A stretch of DNA of 7,195 bases. It comes from Spirochaetia bacterium (lineage in GTDB: Bacteria > Spirochaetota > Spirochaetia > Treponematales > Breznakiellaceae). Below are positions 6,467 through 7,195 of the stretch, one piece after another. The position numbers and the translations under genes are program-made. The notes under the pieces are model-generated. The model was given only the letters and a program-made list of their open reading frames with translations, was not told the origin of the DNA and made no database searches. Positions within the stretch are counted from its first letter, which is position 1, and each line of letters starts with the position of its first letter. The DNA lies in NCBI GenBank assembly GCA_025997875.1, contig BNVE01000171.1, forward strand, positions 1-7,195, written 5' to 3'.

Positions 6467-7052
6467 TTTATTTCTCCCTTTGCAAGACACTCAGTACAAG
6501 TTTTCCTGAATTCGTCATCCTGAGCAAACTCTAAAGCCTTTTCGTAGTCTGCGATTGCCTTATCATAATTTTCCTGTACAAGGTACGCATTCCCACGATA
6601 TTTGAAGATATCTGCATCACCGGCTCCAAGGCGAATTGCTTCGGTGAAGTCTGGTATAGCCGAATCATAATCTTTCGTATACCAATAAACAACACCACGG
6701 ATGCTATATTAAGGACGTCATTGGGATCAATCTTGATTGCCTGGGTCCAGTCCGCTATGGCCTTTTGGAAGTCGTCCTTTTTATTTAAGGCAGAGGCATT
6801 ATTCGGATTGATGTTCAGCACGGCGGTATAGTCCGCGATAGCCAAGTCATACTCGCCTCTGTCGTAATACGCATCAGCACGATTAAACAAGGCAACAGTA
6901 TTGTTCGGATTGATTTTCAGCGCGGCGTTATAATCCACAATAGCCAGTTCAATCAGATCACGCTGGTCCGGATCGTTTCTATCGCTATAATCGTTCAGTA
7001 CCCGGCCGTTTTGATCGGTAATAACGATATTTTCATCCTTCAACCCTAACAC
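6463..7052 (-). pseudogene. FliF-like segment fused to TPRs, one frameshift
   Basis: The frame opens near 7080; GTG 7052 is the best visible start, without a clear Shine-Dalgarno. The first segment, LYQKILKLAVLGLKDENIV followed by ITDQNGRVLNDYSDR, resembles the conserved FliF MS-ring motif (AVxGLxxENIxITDxxGxxL). It passes in frame into half a TPR (ELAIVDYNAALKINPNN) and then a full TPR. The next TPR is only 27 residues (ASALNKKDDFQK onward), as if 21 nt were deleted. At about 6703-6709 one nucleotide is missing. Restoring it gives an exact 34-residue TPR (VLNISIRGVVYWY onward), another TPR (ADIFKYRGNAYLVQENYDKA onward), and the tail EFRKTCTECLAKGEIK. The stop at 6463-6465 overlaps the next gene's ATG. 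Corrected length is about 196 residues. It may be a decayed gene, or a recent frameshift in a working one. Confidence 0.7.
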
Positions 7053-7063
7053 GGCAAGTTTGA

Positions 7064-7195
7064 GGATTTTTTGGTACAGGCGAATATGACCGCGCCATTG
7101 CCGATTATTCTGCCGTACTGAAACTCATTCCGGATAGTACTTATGCATTACGGGGGCGTGGTAATGCATATATCGACAAAGGCGAGTATGATCGG
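7064..7195 (+). pseudogene. 5'-truncated TPR gene running out of the window
   Basis: The plus strand is open from just after a TGA (7061-7063) to the window end. It encodes GEYDRAIADYSAVLKLIPDS, then TYALRGRGNAYIDKGEYDR: the second half of one TPR and the start of another. No start codon is available in frame, and TPR similarity begins abruptly at about 7079, immediately beside the oppositely oriented FliF-like segment. The 5' part therefore seems to have been lost or replaced by a rearrangement. The rest lies outside the window. Confidence 0.65.

Overview
The window looks like an accessory, rearranging stretch of a spirochaete chromosome, most likely a Treponema of the termite-gut type. This is inferred from LPP20-type envelope proteins, arrays of 34-residue TPR proteins, and pieces resembling the flagellar proteins FlhB and FliF. 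No sequence search was possible. Base composition is patchy: the left envelope operon is GC-rich, the alarmone-synthetase relic at 2319-2933 is strongly AT-rich, and 4780-5310 is a GC-rich block full of hairpins. That pattern suggests pieces of different origin.

Left part (1-2020, minus strand). A compact operon reads leftward. It begins with a LuxR-type helix-turn-helix protein that is complete only after a -1 shift at a perfect A_AAA_AAG slippery heptamer. An unlisted 56-residue protein follows, then a secreted LPP20-like protein, then a short LPP20-like lipoprotein that stops early. The first three genes are joined by ATGA stop/start overlaps. Two identical 16-bp palindromes lie at and just upstream of the first start codon and look like operators.

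Middle (2021-4670, plus strand). A degraded RelA/SpoT-type (p)ppGpp synthetase gene has a good promoter and ribosome binding site, preceded by a 17-bp tandem hairpin repeat. It is bracketed by GTTAGGT on the left and GCCTAAC on the right, the arrangement of an integron gene cassette. The right-hand attC-like site is split by a 1.64-kb IS1182-type element. The transposase of that element is inactivated by two short palindromic insertions (17 and 13 nt) that account exactly for its two frame breaks.

Structured non-coding block (4671-5428). I see no credible gene here, but many short inverted repeats.

Right part (5429-7195). Two minus-strand genes are joined by an ATGA overlap. The downstream one fuses an FlhB-like cytoplasmic domain, with the NPTH autocleavage motif replaced, to four TPRs. 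The upstream one fuses a short FliF-like segment in frame to about four and a half TPRs and carries one frameshift. At about 7079 this FliF-like segment abuts, head to head, a plus-strand TPR gene that has lost its 5' end and runs out of the window. The pairing of flagellar export and MS-ring fragments with TPR repeats in two neighbouring coupled genes is the most unusual thing in the window.
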